Shown here one piece after another: positions 31,319 through 40,275 of a DNA stretch of 64,000 bases (positions are counted from its first letter, which is position 1; the number at the start of each line of letters is the position of its first letter). This DNA is from Bradyrhizobium sp. LMTR 3. GTDB taxonomy: Bacteria > Pseudomonadota > Alphaproteobacteria > Rhizobiales > Xanthobacteraceae. Both the position numbers and the translations under genes were made by a program. Where the stretch lies: the NCBI RefSeq assembly GCF_001693485.1, contig NZ_MAXC01000051.1, positions 1-64,000 on the forward strand. Direction: 5' to 3'. The notes under the pieces are model-generated. The model saw only the letters and a list, made by a program, of their open reading frames with translations. It was not told where the DNA came from and searched no databases.

Positions 31319-32608
31319 ATGGATATTGCGGTTCTGCTTCTCAGCATGTGCTTGTTCTTCGCGATCGGCATGCCGATCGCCTACGCGCTGGCACTGTCTT
31401 CGCTCGTCGGTGCGCTCTGGATCGATTTGCCGGTCGGCGCGGTCATGCAGCAATTTGCCAGCGGCGTCGGAAAGGTCTCGATGCTGACCATCCCCTTCTT
31501 CGTGCTGGCGGGCGCCATCATGGCCGAGGGCGGCATGGCCAGGCGGCTGGTCGACTTTGCAGCCGTGCTCGTCGGATTCACGCGAATTCGAGGCGGCCTC
31601 TCGCAGGTCAATATCCTTGCGACCACGATCATGAGCGGCATCTCCGGATCGTCGGTCGCCGACACCTCCGCCATCGGCTCGGTGATGATTCCCCAGATGG
31701 CCGACAAAGGCTATCCGCGAGTCTTCGCAACCAACGTGACCATCAGCGCCTCGCTGCAAGCCATTATCGTCCCGCCGAGCCACAATTCGGTGATTTATTC
31801 GCTGGCGACCGGCGGCGTGGTGTCGATCACCAGCCTGTTCCTGGCCGGCGTGCTCCCTGGCCTACTGCTCGGCTTCTCGCTGATGGTGCTCTGTCTGTTC
31901 TACGCTTATCGCGACAAACACCCGAAGGGTGAGCCCGTAGCGATCCGCCAAGCCGCCAAGGTGCTCGGCGACGCCATGTGGGGCATCGTAACGTTGGCCA
32001 TCGTGCTGGGCGGCATCCTCACCGGCGTCTTCACTCCGATCGAGGCAGGCGCGGTTGCCTGCGTCTGGGCGTTCTTCGTCACCATGTTCATCTATCGCGA
32101 CTACAAATGGTCGGAGCTACCGCTATTGGTCTACAAGACGCTGCAAACCGTGGCCATGGTGCTGACCCTGGTGGCAACCGCCTCGTGCTTCGGCTATGTC
32201 GCCGCGCTGATGCAGATGCCGGCCAAGATGACCGAGTTCTTCGTCGCCATATCGAGCAACAAATACGTGCTGCTGATGTGGTTGAACATCATGCTGCTGG
32301 TTCTGGGAACGGCGCTCGATCTCGCGCCCCTGCTGCTGATCTGCACTCCGATCCTGCTGCCGGTGGTGAAGAGCTTCGGCATCGATCCCGTGCATTTCGG
32401 CATCGTCATGCTGCTCAATCTCGGCATCGGCCTCCTGACACCGCCGGTAGGGACGACTCTGTTCGTCGGGTGCGCCATCGGCAAGGTTTCGGTCGACGAG
32501 GTGATGCGCGGCATCTGGCCGTTCTACTACGTGATGTTTACGGTGCTGATGATCGTGACCTATGTGCCCTGGCTGTCGCTGGCGCTGCCGAGGGCGTTCG
32601 GGTTCTAG
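31319..32608 (+). CDS. dctM: TRAP transporter large permease
   Basis: A 429-residue membrane protein with about 11-12 hydrophobic segments. Family signatures are PFFVLAGAIMAEGGMARRL, MSGISGSSVADTSAIGSVMI, VPPSHNSVIYSLATGG and TPPVGTTLFVGCAIGKVS. With DctP and DctQ it forms a Na+-driven importer. The next gene, a cyclase-family hydrolase, starts 32 bp later on the same strand and may act on the imported compound. Confidence 0.95.
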   Translation: MDIAVLLLSMCLFFAIGMPIAYALALSSLVGALWIDLPVGAVMQQFASGVGKVSMLTIPFFVLAGAIMAEGGMARRLVDFAAVLVGFTRIRGGLSQVNILATTIMSGISGSSVADTSAIGSVMIPQMADKGYPRVFATNVTISASLQAIIVPPSHNSVIYSLATGGVVSITSLFLAGVLPGLLLGFSLMVLCLFYAYRDKHPKGEPVAIRQAAKVLGDAMWGIVTLAIVLGGILTGVFTPIEAGAVACVWAFFVTMFIYRDYKWSELPLLVYKTLQTVAMVLTLVATASCFGYVAALMQMPAKMTEFFVAISSNKYVLLMWLNIMLLVLGTALDLAPLLLICTPILLPVVKSFGIDPVHFGIVMLLNLGIGLLTPPVGTTLFVGCAIGKVSVDEVMRGIWPFYYVMFTVLMIVTYVPWLSLALPRAFGF

Positions 32609-32640
32609 AACAGACGCAGTTCGCGTCACGGAGACTCCGC

Positions 32641-33327
32641 GTGAAGATCGTCGACCTCAGCCGAGAGCTCTATCACCGCACGCCCAGCTATCCCGGCCAT
32701 CCTCCCGTCATGCATGGCGTCTGGAAAACCCACGAAGAATCCTTCGCCGAATCGGGCAATGTGCACGGGCTGGCGTCGATGTTCATCTCCATGGTGGACC
32801 ACGCCGGCACCCACATCGACGCGCCCCGACATTTCGGCAAGAGCGGCATATCAATCGATGAATATCCGCTGGAAAAATGTATCGTGCCGGGTATCTGCGT
32901 CGACCTGCGCCACATTGCACCGCGCGCCGAAATTACGCCTGCCGATCTCGAGGCGGCGGTGGCGAAGGCCGGCGTGCCGGTGCCGAGGGAGGGCACCGTC
33001 CTGCTCTGCACCGGTCACCACGAACGGACATTCCCTCGCAAGGAATATTCGACTGACAATTCCGGAGTGAACGTGGCCGCCACCGAATGGCTGGCGCAGC
33101 AGGGCGTCGTGCATTTCGGCATCGATTCGATGCGGCCGGGGCCGGAGGGCAAGGTTAATGCCCTCGTGCACAAGGCCTGCCTCGACCTCGACATCACCCA
33201 CATCGAGAGCCTGTGCAATCTCGAAGCGCTGTTGGGGCGCGGCCAGTTCACGTTTATCGGCCTGCCGATGAAGTGGCGCGGCGGGACAGCGTCGCCGATC
33301 CGCGCGGTTGCGGTGTTCGACCTGTGA
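32641..33327 (+). CDS. Cyclase-family metal-dependent hydrolase
   Basis: A 228-residue protein of the cyclase / kynurenine-formamidase family. The start is the GTG at 32641 with GGAG eight bases before; a longer overlapping frame runs through dctM and is not coding. The metal-binding signature HAGTHIDAPRHFGKSG is clear, and a further conserved region is LLCTGHHERTFPRKE. Such enzymes hydrolyse amides, lactones or formamides. It follows the TRAP genes directly and converges with the Crp/Fnr-type gene. The substrate is unknown. Confidence 0.9.
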   Translation: MKIVDLSRELYHRTPSYPGHPPVMHGVWKTHEESFAESGNVHGLASMFISMVDHAGTHIDAPRHFGKSGISIDEYPLEKCIVPGICVDLRHIAPRAEITPADLEAAVAKAGVPVPREGTVLLCTGHHERTFPRKEYSTDNSGVNVAATEWLAQQGVVHFGIDSMRPGPEGKVNALVHKACLDLDITHIESLCNLEALLGRGQFTFIGLPMKWRGGTASPIRAVAVFDL

Positions 33328-33342
33328 AGGAAAATGAGAGGC

Positions 33343-34077
33343 CTATTCGCCTTCGCTTCCGGATCCGGCATCGGCCAGATCACGAAGCATCTCGGCTTTC
33401 AACACAACGATGGCGCCATGCTCGAGGCGTACCCAGTCGCGGGTCGCCCAGGCGCGCAACTGCTTGTTGATGCTCTCCCGGGTCATGCCAACCATCTCGC
33501 TGATCTCCTGCTGGGTGATCGCGATGGTTCGCCCCTGCTGTGCAGGTTTGTGTTTTTCGGACAGGCGCAGCAACGCGCTCGCCAGTCGCGCGGGCAAATT
33601 CTGCAGGATAATCTGCTCGACCTGATCGCTGGTCCACCGCAACCGCCCGCAGAGCAATTCGATGAACTTCATCGCCAGCCCCGGCTGCTCCTTCACGAAG
33701 GGGATGAACTCCCGCCTATCGATGACGAATAGCTCGCAATTGGAGTTTGCGATGGCGTCGGCCGAGCGAGCCCCGCCGTCGAGCAGCGCGATTTCGCCGA
33801 AGATTTCTCCAGGCTCGATGATATTCAGGATCGCGCTGCGGCCGTCGGGTGAGGAAATACTCATCTTCACCGTACCCGAAATCACCGCGTACAGGCTGTT
33901 GCCGGGGTCCCCCTTGGAGAACAGCGTGGCTCCCCGCTTCAACGTGGAATGTTTGGCATAGCGGCAGAGCTGCTCGAACGCCGTGGGCTCGAGGTCGGCA
34001 AAAAACGGGTGCTTGCGCAGCACCGACAATTTGCCGTTCGAAAATTCGTGAGCTTCACCCGTCCTTCGTTGAGGCAC
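33343..34077 (-). CDS. Crp/Fnr-family transcription regulator
   Basis: About 244 residues from the GTG at 34077 (MPQRRTGEAHEFSNGK), chosen for a GGAG site and the usual family length; the frame stays open much further upstream without sense. The cyclic-nucleotide-binding fold covers about 20-135 (GATLFSKGDPGNSLYAVISG, GEIFGEIALLDGGARSADA). A C-terminal HTH follows at about 155-225 (ITQQEISEMVGMTRESINKQ). The Fnr cluster cysteines are absent, so it is not an oxygen-sensing Fnr. The effector is unknown, with cAMP-like ligands possible. It ends 16 bp from the convergent cyclase gene. Confidence 0.9.
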   Translation of the reverse strand: MPQRRTGEAHEFSNGKLSVLRKHPFFADLEPTAFEQLCRYAKHSTLKRGATLFSKGDPGNSLYAVISGTVKMSISSPDGRSAILNIIEPGEIFGEIALLDGGARSADAIANSNCELFVIDRREFIPFVKEQPGLAMKFIELLCGRLRWTSDQVEQIILQNLPARLASALLRLSEKHKPAQQGRTIAITQQEISEMVGMTRESINKQLRAWATRDWVRLEHGAIVVLKAEMLRDLADAGSGSEGE

Positions 34078-34139
34078 GACAGTCAAACTCCAGGGAACAC
34101 GGGATTGCAGCCCTTCCGTAATCAACGTGGGCCGGCTTT

Positions 34140-35546
34140 TCAACCGGAAAGCGTCAAAACGCGTCGATTTGGCGGACGGAAGGCGAAAACGGTGCCCAGC
34201 GTTACCGCTCCAATAGCCGTGGAACTTGCTACAAGATAGTACAGGCAATCGAGCCGAGGCGCGTGCTGCTGCAGCATCCATCCGCCGGCCAATACGATGG
34301 CAACCCTCAACAGACTGACAAGCAGCGGAGCCGTCGCCCGTCCCCATCCCTGATAGGCGGAAAACAGGATCACAAATGTGGCCATGAACCCGTACACCAA
34401 ACCCGTCGCGTAGAAATAGCTGGATGCCGCCGAGACTACTTTTTCGACAGGTGTAAACAGACCTGCGATCGATCTTCCCGACAATGCCACTCCGAGTCCG
34501 ATCGTCGCAAAAATAGCCGCCGCCAGCAGACAAGAAACGAGCGTCACACGACGCGCGCGTGCCTCCAGGCCGGCGCCAATGCACGTTCCGACCATTGTCG
34601 TCGTGCCTACGCCCAGGGCGAGTATCATGGAAGAAATAAGAAGCTCGACGCGAGCAGCCAAGCCATAACCGGCTAGCGCCTCAGTGCCGAAGTAGGCGAC
34701 ATAGGCCGTTATCGCGATCAGCGCGACATTGGAAACCAGTATCTGCAGCGACGAGAGCAACGCTACTTTCAGAATGCGCGAGAAGAGCTGCCACCGTGGC
34801 CGGAAGGCGGAAAAAGTGAGATGGATAGGACTCTTGGCGGACTGCAAATGAACGAACAGCCCGACGACGCCCAGGGTGTAGTAGATCAGCATTGCGGCTG
34901 CGGCGCCGGCTATCCCAAATCCAGGGACCGGCGCCCATCCAAAAATCAGTATTCCAAATAGTGGCAGCGCGGCACCGGCTCTAAAAATGGCAATTCGTGC
35001 CGGCGTCTTCATGTCGCCGGTACCGCGCACGATTGCGGTGATGCCTCCCAGAAGCCAGAGACTGATCGAACCGCCGAATACGATGTTGGAATAAGAAAGA
35101 GCTTGATTGAGAGAATCGCCTCTTGCTCCCAGCAAGCCGTATATTTCGGGTCCGAAAAAGATCAGTGCCGCAGCCGAGATCGCGCCAAAAATCAAGGAAA
35201 GCAGGACTGCATGCGCGGCAAGCGCTTGCGCTTCCAAAACATTCCCCGCGCCCAGTGACCGAGCTACTGCGGATGATATCGCACCACCCATTCCGACGGT
35301 GGTTATTGCAACAAACAACGTGACAATCGGGAAGACCGCGCTAATCCCTGCGAGCACATCGGTGCCGAGCCGACTAAGGAGGAATATTTCGATGACAGCT
35401 ATCGCCGACTGCACCAGGATTTGTACAAGACTGGGCGTCGCAAAATTGAGTAGTACGAGCGGGATAGATCCTTCGAGCGTGCGCTTGACGTTCGCATTCT
35501 GTAGTCCCGACTGAGGCTTCGCGGCTGCAATCGTCGGATTCGTCAT
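34140..35546 (-). CDS. MATE-family efflux transporter
   Basis: A 468-residue inner-membrane protein with about twelve hydrophobic segments in two similar halves. Recognisable MATE regions are GSIPLVLLNFATPSLVQIL, GMGGAISSAVARSLGAG, GITAIVRGTGDMKTPARIAI and GYGLAARVELLISSMILALG. It would export organic cations or drugs using a Na+ or H+ gradient. The base composition is slightly lower in GC than the neighbours and the gene stands alone between the Crp/Fnr gene and an unknown protein. Confidence 0.92.
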   Translation of the reverse strand: MTNPTIAAAKPQSGLQNANVKRTLEGSIPLVLLNFATPSLVQILVQSAIAVIEIFLLSRLGTDVLAGISAVFPIVTLFVAITTVGMGGAISSAVARSLGAGNVLEAQALAAHAVLLSLIFGAISAAALIFFGPEIYGLLGARGDSLNQALSYSNIVFGGSISLWLLGGITAIVRGTGDMKTPARIAIFRAGAALPLFGILIFGWAPVPGFGIAGAAAAMLIYYTLGVVGLFVHLQSAKSPIHLTFSAFRPRWQLFSRILKVALLSSLQILVSNVALIAITAYVAYFGTEALAGYGLAARVELLISSMILALGVGTTTMVGTCIGAGLEARARRVTLVSCLLAAAIFATIGLGVALSGRSIAGLFTPVEKVVSAASSYFYATGLVYGFMATFVILFSAYQGWGRATAPLLVSLLRVAIVLAGGWMLQQHAPRLDCLYYLVASSTAIGAVTLGTVFAFRPPNRRVLTLSG

Positions 35547-35805
35547 GAACTTTCCCCACGGGTCAACACCCAGACAGCATGCAACCGGAGGCTACCAGTT
35601 CGGTCTAACCTGCCCAAGGCCGCAGACGCTCTGTTGCACAACCTGACATTTTATCGTTAGACTGAACTGTGGATCGTTGCGGCGGTTGAAGTGATCGCCA
35701 GCCTTTCGATCGTTTTCCGCTGGCGTAAAAGTCCCCGTGTCAGACGGCGTCGGACTTGGGCACGCGTTTCAAACCGAACGCTTCAAACTTGAGAGGAAAT
35801 TCAAG

Positions 35806-36261
35806 ATGGGTGGAATTTATAGCGACGAATTCGAAAAGAACATGAATGTGCTGACGAGTCCTGCCAACATCAAGGCGACTGCCAGGAAGTTCGTCGAATT
35901 TGAGAAGGCGAATGGGCCGTACAGCTTCGGAATGTTCGCCAAGACGTTGCTGCCGCGCCCGGCCGATTGGGCTGACGAGTATGGCTCGACAAAGGGTTAC
36001 AACAACTGGGAAAAGCACGCTGGCGCAATTCCCAAAGAGGTTACCGAACGCATTACGTCGGTCGCGTTTTCAAATTACCGGTCCGACAATCCCCTTCCAA
36101 TGCTGATGAAGATCGGCGCAAACGTTGATGCGACATACGACGTACAGATAAAGAATTTTGTTCACGAGGGCATCGAATACATCGGCATCCTCATGCTTTG
36201 TCCGAATCCGGCGCTTAAGTCCTCGTCAAAAGTGGAACAACGCGAAAAGGCGCTGGCTTAA
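35806..36261 (+). CDS. Hypothetical protein, 151 residues
   Basis: Starts MGGIYSDEFEKNMNVLTSPA at an ATG preceded by AGAGGAAA. The protein is soluble, mixed alpha/beta in composition, with no signal peptide, membrane segment or Cys-rich site. Notable stretches are YSFGMFAKTLLPRPADWADE and LPMLMKIGANVDATYDVQIK. No family was recognised. It is monocistronic, with a terminator-like hairpin about 40 bp downstream. The lower GC content than the nearby metabolic genes may point to horizontal origin. Confidence 0.7.
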   Translation: MGGIYSDEFEKNMNVLTSPANIKATARKFVEFEKANGPYSFGMFAKTLLPRPADWADEYGSTKGYNNWEKHAGAIPKEVTERITSVAFSNYRSDNPLPMLMKIGANVDATYDVQIKNFVHEGIEYIGILMLCPNPALKSSSKVEQREKALA

Positions 36262-36298
36262 ATAGAACTATCCCACTTACGCGTAGGCAAAGATAATT

Positions 36299-36326
36299 CC
36301 AGCACGACCCTCAGAGGTTGTGCTGG
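36299..36326 (+). terminator. Rho-independent terminator-like hairpin
   Basis: CCAGCAC pairs with GTGCTGG, extended inward by partial pairing of ACC and GGT around a short loop. A pyrimidine-rich run (cctttctc) follows. It lies 38 bp after the stop of the 151-residue hypothetical gene. The U-tract is imperfect. Confidence 0.55.
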
Positions 36327-36499
36327 CCTTTCTCATGAGGACCTTGGCTTTCGTGTCTCCGGCAGCGCGCTCAAAGTTGCGCCAGGTCCCTGTACGATGG
36401 GCGCCGAGTACTATGTCGGCCGCAACGGCCACCGTTACGCCTGCTATTGATTGCGGAAATAGGCTGCCGACCCTGGCGCTGTGGCGCATCGGTCGGCAA

Positions 36500-37468
36500 C
36501 TATTCCTTGGCGATTCCGGTTTCCCTGATCACGCGCTCATACTTCGCGAGCTGATCGTGCGTCATGGCGCGCAGCTCTTCCGCTGAACTGCCTCGCACGG
36601 CAAAACCCAACTCTTCAAGCTTGCGGCGCACGTCAGGATCGCCAACCGCCTTCAGCACCTCGGCGTTCAGGCGGGCAACAATATGCTTCGGGGTACGGGC
36701 GGGACCAAGAATTGCGAACCATGAGTTGAAGAAGAAGCCGGGCAGACCGGATTCCGAGACGGTCGGCACATCGGGGAATTGCGACAACCTCCTCTCGGTG
36801 GTTACCCCGATCAGCTTGAGTCGGCCGCCGCGCACGAGCGTTGCGACCGTGCCCAGGCCCTGGAAGCCGACGGGGATCTGGCCAGCGGCGATGTCGGTTG
36901 CAGCCTGGGTGGCCCCCTTGTAAGGCACATGCGTGAGCGATATGCCGGCGGCCGACGCGAACATCGCCATCGCCAGATGCTGCGGACTGCCCGGCCCGCC
37001 CGAACCATAGTCGATCTTGCCGGGCGTCGCCTTCGCGGCCGCAATCAGATCTGCTGCGTTCTTGAAGCTGGCCTGATTGTTGGTTACCAACCCCCACTCC
37101 ACCGTCGCGACCAGCGACACCGGCTCGAAGTCCTTCAGGATGTCCCAGCGCATCCTGGACTGCAGGTTCGGCACCATCGTCATGATGCTGTCGTTGAACC
37201 CGCCAATCGTGTAGCCATCCGGTTCAGCGCGGGCGACAGCCTCCGCCCCGATCAGGCCTGAAGCGCCCGGCTGATTCAGGATCACGATTTGCTGGCCCAT
37301 ATTGTCGGCCATCTTCTGGGTGACGATCCGCGCCGCGACGTCGACCGCACTTGCCGCGGCCAGCGGCACGATCATCTTGATGGGCCGGTCCGGATAGCTC
37401 CCCTGCGCCATCGCATGATGGCTTAGGAGCAAGGCGAGCGCTGGAATCACCAGATGAAGCGGCCGCAT
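36500..37468 (-). CDS. Bug/TctC-family periplasmic binding protein
   Basis: A 322-residue exported protein. The start MRPLHLVIPALALLLSHHAM follows GGGGGAAG and gives a signal peptide ending near AMAQG; a longer frame was trimmed. Bug motifs are YPDRPIKMIVPLAAASAVDV (the usual PFGAGG replaced by PLAAAS), QQIVILNQPGASGLIG and THVPYKGATQAATDIAAG. No TctA/TctB genes adjoin, so it is an orphan receptor. The altered first loop could change ligand contacts. Confidence 0.9.
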   Translation of the reverse strand: MRPLHLVIPALALLLSHHAMAQGSYPDRPIKMIVPLAAASAVDVAARIVTQKMADNMGQQIVILNQPGASGLIGAEAVARAEPDGYTIGGFNDSIMTMVPNLQSRMRWDILKDFEPVSLVATVEWGLVTNNQASFKNAADLIAAAKATPGKIDYGSGGPGSPQHLAMAMFASAAGISLTHVPYKGATQAATDIAAGQIPVGFQGLGTVATLVRGGRLKLIGVTTERRLSQFPDVPTVSESGLPGFFFNSWFAILGPARTPKHIVARLNAEVLKAVGDPDVRRKLEELGFAVRGSSAEELRAMTHDQLAKYERVIRETGIAKE

Positions 37469-37579
37469 CACTTCCCCCAATATGAGCGGCACAAATCTTA
37501 GGATTGCGGCCGCCATTTGGGAAAGATTGCGCCCGATCTTCGGCTTATGCAATCGATCCGGCCAAGGAATGCCGCACGG

Positions 37580-38419
37580 CTACAGCAGCTTCCCATCCGG
37601 CCCAAAAAACGGGTGTGGGCCGTCGAACGTGCCTATCGGGACTTGATGGGTAACGACCGTGCCGAACCCCTCACCCGGAAACCAGCTATGGAGATGGAAG
37701 GCCGGCGGCTCCACCTTGAACGAAGGTTCGCGCAGTTCGGCCAGATCGAGATCGACGGCATGGTTGGGAGCGGGACAGATCGTGGTCGGCACGCCCGCAA
37801 ACATGGTCAGTGCCGCGCGGTGCACATGTCCAGTTGCGATCAATTGCACGCGGGGATGACGACGCACGATGGGCGCGAGTTCGCTTGCATTGAGGAGATT
37901 CTGACGGTCCATGTGCCAAATGCCGGCCTTGAACGGCGGATGGTGCATAAACAGCAGCGCCGGCCGGTCGAGCGACGAAGCCAGCACCTCGTCAAGCCAT
38001 TGCAAGGTGGGCCCATCGAGTTCGCCATGCGGCTTCCGATCTACGCTTGAATCCAGCAACAGCAGATCGAGCCCGGCAACCTCGATCTTCTGATTGAGCG
38101 GCCCTGATACGAAGGCATAGGACGCGGAAGGAAGCGCGGCACGCATCAATTCGCGCGAGTCGTGATTGCCGGGAATGCCGGCGAACGGAAGCTCGAGCGG
38201 CGCCAGCAGCCGATTGAGATATTGATACTCCTCGGCCGTCGGCGTGTCCGCCAGATCGCCGGAGACAACTACAAAATCGGGCGCAGGCCTGAATTCGTTC
38301 AGGGCGGCAATGCAACGTTCGAGCGCCTTTGCAGTATCCACCTTGCCATAGGCAAGTGTTCCCGGCGGCTTGATGTGCAGATCAGAAATCTGGGCAATAT
38401 GAACCGGCATTGGCGACAT
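37580..38419 (-). CDS. Class III cyclic-nucleotide/glycerophosphodiester phosphodiesterase
   Basis: A 279-residue binuclear metallophosphoesterase. The five metal-binding blocks are present in order: SDLH (Asp13, His15), VVSGDLAD, IPGNHDS, LLFMHHPPF and IATGHVHRA. Layout and the segment LAYGKVDTAKALERC resemble GpdQ (glycerophosphodiesterase) and CpdA (cAMP phosphodiesterase). It has no signal peptide and is cytosolic. It is the last gene of the ABC importer operon, 8 bp after the ATPase, so the importer probably supplies its phosphodiester substrate. A second ATG three codons in is an alternative start. Confidence 0.88.
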   Translation of the reverse strand: MSPMPVHIAQISDLHIKPPGTLAYGKVDTAKALERCIAALNEFRPAPDFVVVSGDLADTPTAEEYQYLNRLLAPLELPFAGIPGNHDSRELMRAALPSASYAFVSGPLNQKIEVAGLDLLLLDSSVDRKPHGELDGPTLQWLDEVLASSLDRPALLFMHHPPFKAGIWHMDRQNLLNASELAPIVRRHPRVQLIATGHVHRAALTMFAGVPTTICPAPNHAVDLDLAELREPSFKVEPPAFHLHSWFPGEGFGTVVTHQVPIGTFDGPHPFFGPDGKLL

Positions 38420-38427
38420 CGACCTTC

Positions 38428-39489
38428 TCAGCTTTCGGGCGGCAACAGACGGACGGCGTCCGGCGAAATCGATAATCCGATCCGTTCGCCGGATTTGGCC
38501 CGGACCGTGTTCGGCGCATCGACGGTGAGCGACCTGTTGGACACGCCGCTGACCACCAGCCGTTGCCTGTCACCAATGAAGCTGACGCTGTCGATTATAC
38601 CTGAAAGCGGCGCGCTTTCGGCCGCCATCACGCGTATGGTCTCGGGGCGAATCATCGCCACTGCGGCCGGCATATTTGCATCGCCGTCAATCGGCTGACA
38701 TCCGCCCGGCAATACCAAGTGACCATTCTCGATGGCCGCCTCGACGATATTCGCCGCGCCGATGAATTCGGCGACAAAGCGACTGTTCGGCGTGAAGTAG
38801 ATCTCGCGCGGCGTGCCGATCTGGGCAATCTTCCCCTTCTGCATGACCACGACACGGTCGCCAAGCTCCATGGCCTCGGACTGATCGTGCGTCACGTAAA
38901 TCGTGGTAATGCCGAGCGCGCGCAGCAGGCGGTTCAGCTCGCCGCGCAGCCGGTCACGCAGGGCGGCATCGAGCGCCGTCAGCGGTTCGTCGAGCAGCAG
39001 GATGCCCGGCCGGATCGCTACCGCGCGCGCCAGCGCCACCCGCTGCCGCTGGCCGCCTGAAAGCTGGTCGATCCGGCGATTCTCCAGCCCGGAGATATTG
39101 GTCAGCGCCACCAGTTCGGCCACGCGCGCCGCCCGCTCCTTCTTCGGTACGCCGCGGATCTTCAATCCATAACCGATATTATCGGATACGGTCATATTGG
39201 GGAAAAGCGCATAGGACTGAAATACCATGCCGACGTTGCGTCGCTCGATCGGCACCGCCGTCATGTCTTTGCCGTCGAACAGTACCCTGCCGCCAGCATC
39301 GGGCAGTTCGAGGCCGGCGATAATGCGCAGCATGGTGGTCTTGCCGCAACCGGAGGGGCCGAGCAGCACCAGCGTTTCACCACGAGCGATCTCGAGCGTT
39401 GCAGGCTCAAGCGCGCGCGTTCCGTCGGCAAAGGTCTTGCCGCAGGCCTCGATGCGCACCGAGGCGCCGTGTCCGGCCTGCGCACTCAT
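38428..39489 (-). CDS. ABC transporter ATPase
   Basis: A 353-residue ATP-binding subunit. The start MSAQAGHGASVRIEACGKTF overlaps the preceding permease stop as ATGA; the longer frame is antisense to that permease. Walker A GPSGCGKTT, Q-loop region MVFQSYALFPNMTV, signature LSGGQRQRVALARA, Walker B ILLLDEP and the switch His (THDQSEAMEL) are all present, with a C-terminal TOBE-like regulatory domain. This is the spermidine/iron/2-aminoethylphosphonate ABC subgroup. It powers the two permeases upstream. Confidence 0.94.
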   Translation of the reverse strand: MSAQAGHGASVRIEACGKTFADGTRALEPATLEIARGETLVLLGPSGCGKTTMLRIIAGLELPDAGGRVLFDGKDMTAVPIERRNVGMVFQSYALFPNMTVSDNIGYGLKIRGVPKKERAARVAELVALTNISGLENRRIDQLSGGQRQRVALARAVAIRPGILLLDEPLTALDAALRDRLRGELNRLLRALGITTIYVTHDQSEAMELGDRVVVMQKGKIAQIGTPREIYFTPNSRFVAEFIGAANIVEAAIENGHLVLPGGCQPIDGDANMPAAVAMIRPETIRVMAAESAPLSGIIDSVSFIGDRQRLVVSGVSNRSLTVDAPNTVRAKSGERIGLSISPDAVRLLPPES

Positions 39490-40271
39490 TTCTTCTGTTC
39501 CTTCTCGGCAAACAATTGCATGGCGACCAGCAGCGGAATGATCATCACGAAGAAGATCAGCGTATAGGCCGAGGCCACTTCCAGCCGCATCGAGGCATAG
39601 CTGTCGGCGAGCCCGATCGGCAATGTCTTGGTCAATGGCGTGTGCAGCATCCAGGTCAGGTTGAATTCTCCGAGCGACAGCGTTACCACCATCAGGCTGC
39701 CCGCCAATATACCGGGCAGAGCATTGGGGACGATCACGTCGCGGAAGCGCCGCCACGGCGATGCGCCGAGCGATGCCGCGCCCTCATCCAGCGTTTTGAT
39801 GTCGACGGTCGCGAACACAGCCATCACGGATCGCACCATGAAGGGCATCGTGAAGATGACATGGCCTGCGAGAATGAACAGCCAGGAGCGGCGAAAGTCG
39901 CCGAAACCTCCATAGGTCAAGAGCAGTGCCAGTGCGATAGCCAGGCCAGGGATCGCCAACGGCAGCGTGATGATCTCCTCGACGATCCGCGACAGGCGCC
40001 CTCCCCGCACATGCAAGGCATAGGCGCCTGGAACGCCGGCGACGAGCGTCACTGCAAGAGTTGCAAATGCAACCACGAATGAAAGCAGGATGGTGCCCGC
40101 ATAGAGCTCCCATACCTGCACAACCCATTGCAAGGTTACGCCGGATTGGATGCCGCGGAAGTAGTTCACGGTGACGCCGGCGGAGATCGACAGAATCGCG
40201 GGCACCACCAGAAATCCGGCTACCAGGAGGGTGAAGATGAACTGGCCGATGAAGATCAGGCGATCCCGCAT
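39486..40271 (-). CDS. ABC transporter permease, second subunit
   Basis: About 261 residues from the start MRDRLIFIGQFIFTLLVAGF, chosen because it lies 4 bp after the previous stop instead of overlapping it. Six hydrophobic segments are visible. The EAA loop that docks the ATPase reads DEGAASLGASPWRRFRDVIV. It pairs with the permease upstream and overlaps the ATPase start by four bases. Confidence 0.9.
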   Translation of the reverse strand: MRDRLIFIGQFIFTLLVAGFLVVPAILSISAGVTVNYFRGIQSGVTLQWVVQVWELYAGTILLSFVVAFATLAVTLVAGVPGAYALHVRGGRLSRIVEEIITLPLAIPGLAIALALLLTYGGFGDFRRSWLFILAGHVIFTMPFMVRSVMAVFATVDIKTLDEGAASLGASPWRRFRDVIVPNALPGILAGSLMVVTLSLGEFNLTWMLHTPLTKTLPIGLADSYASMRLEVASAYTLIFFVMIIPLLVAMQLFAEKEQKK

Positions 40272-40275
40272 GGTC

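Noticed and set aside
31978..32640. Long N-terminal extension of the cyclase-family gene
   Set aside because: It overlaps dctM in another frame; the GTG at 32641 has a good ribosome-binding site and gives the family length.
36262..36498. Small frames between the hypothetical gene and the third Bug gene
   Set aside because: They lack ribosome-binding sites and conserved patterns; only a terminator-like hairpin is supported.
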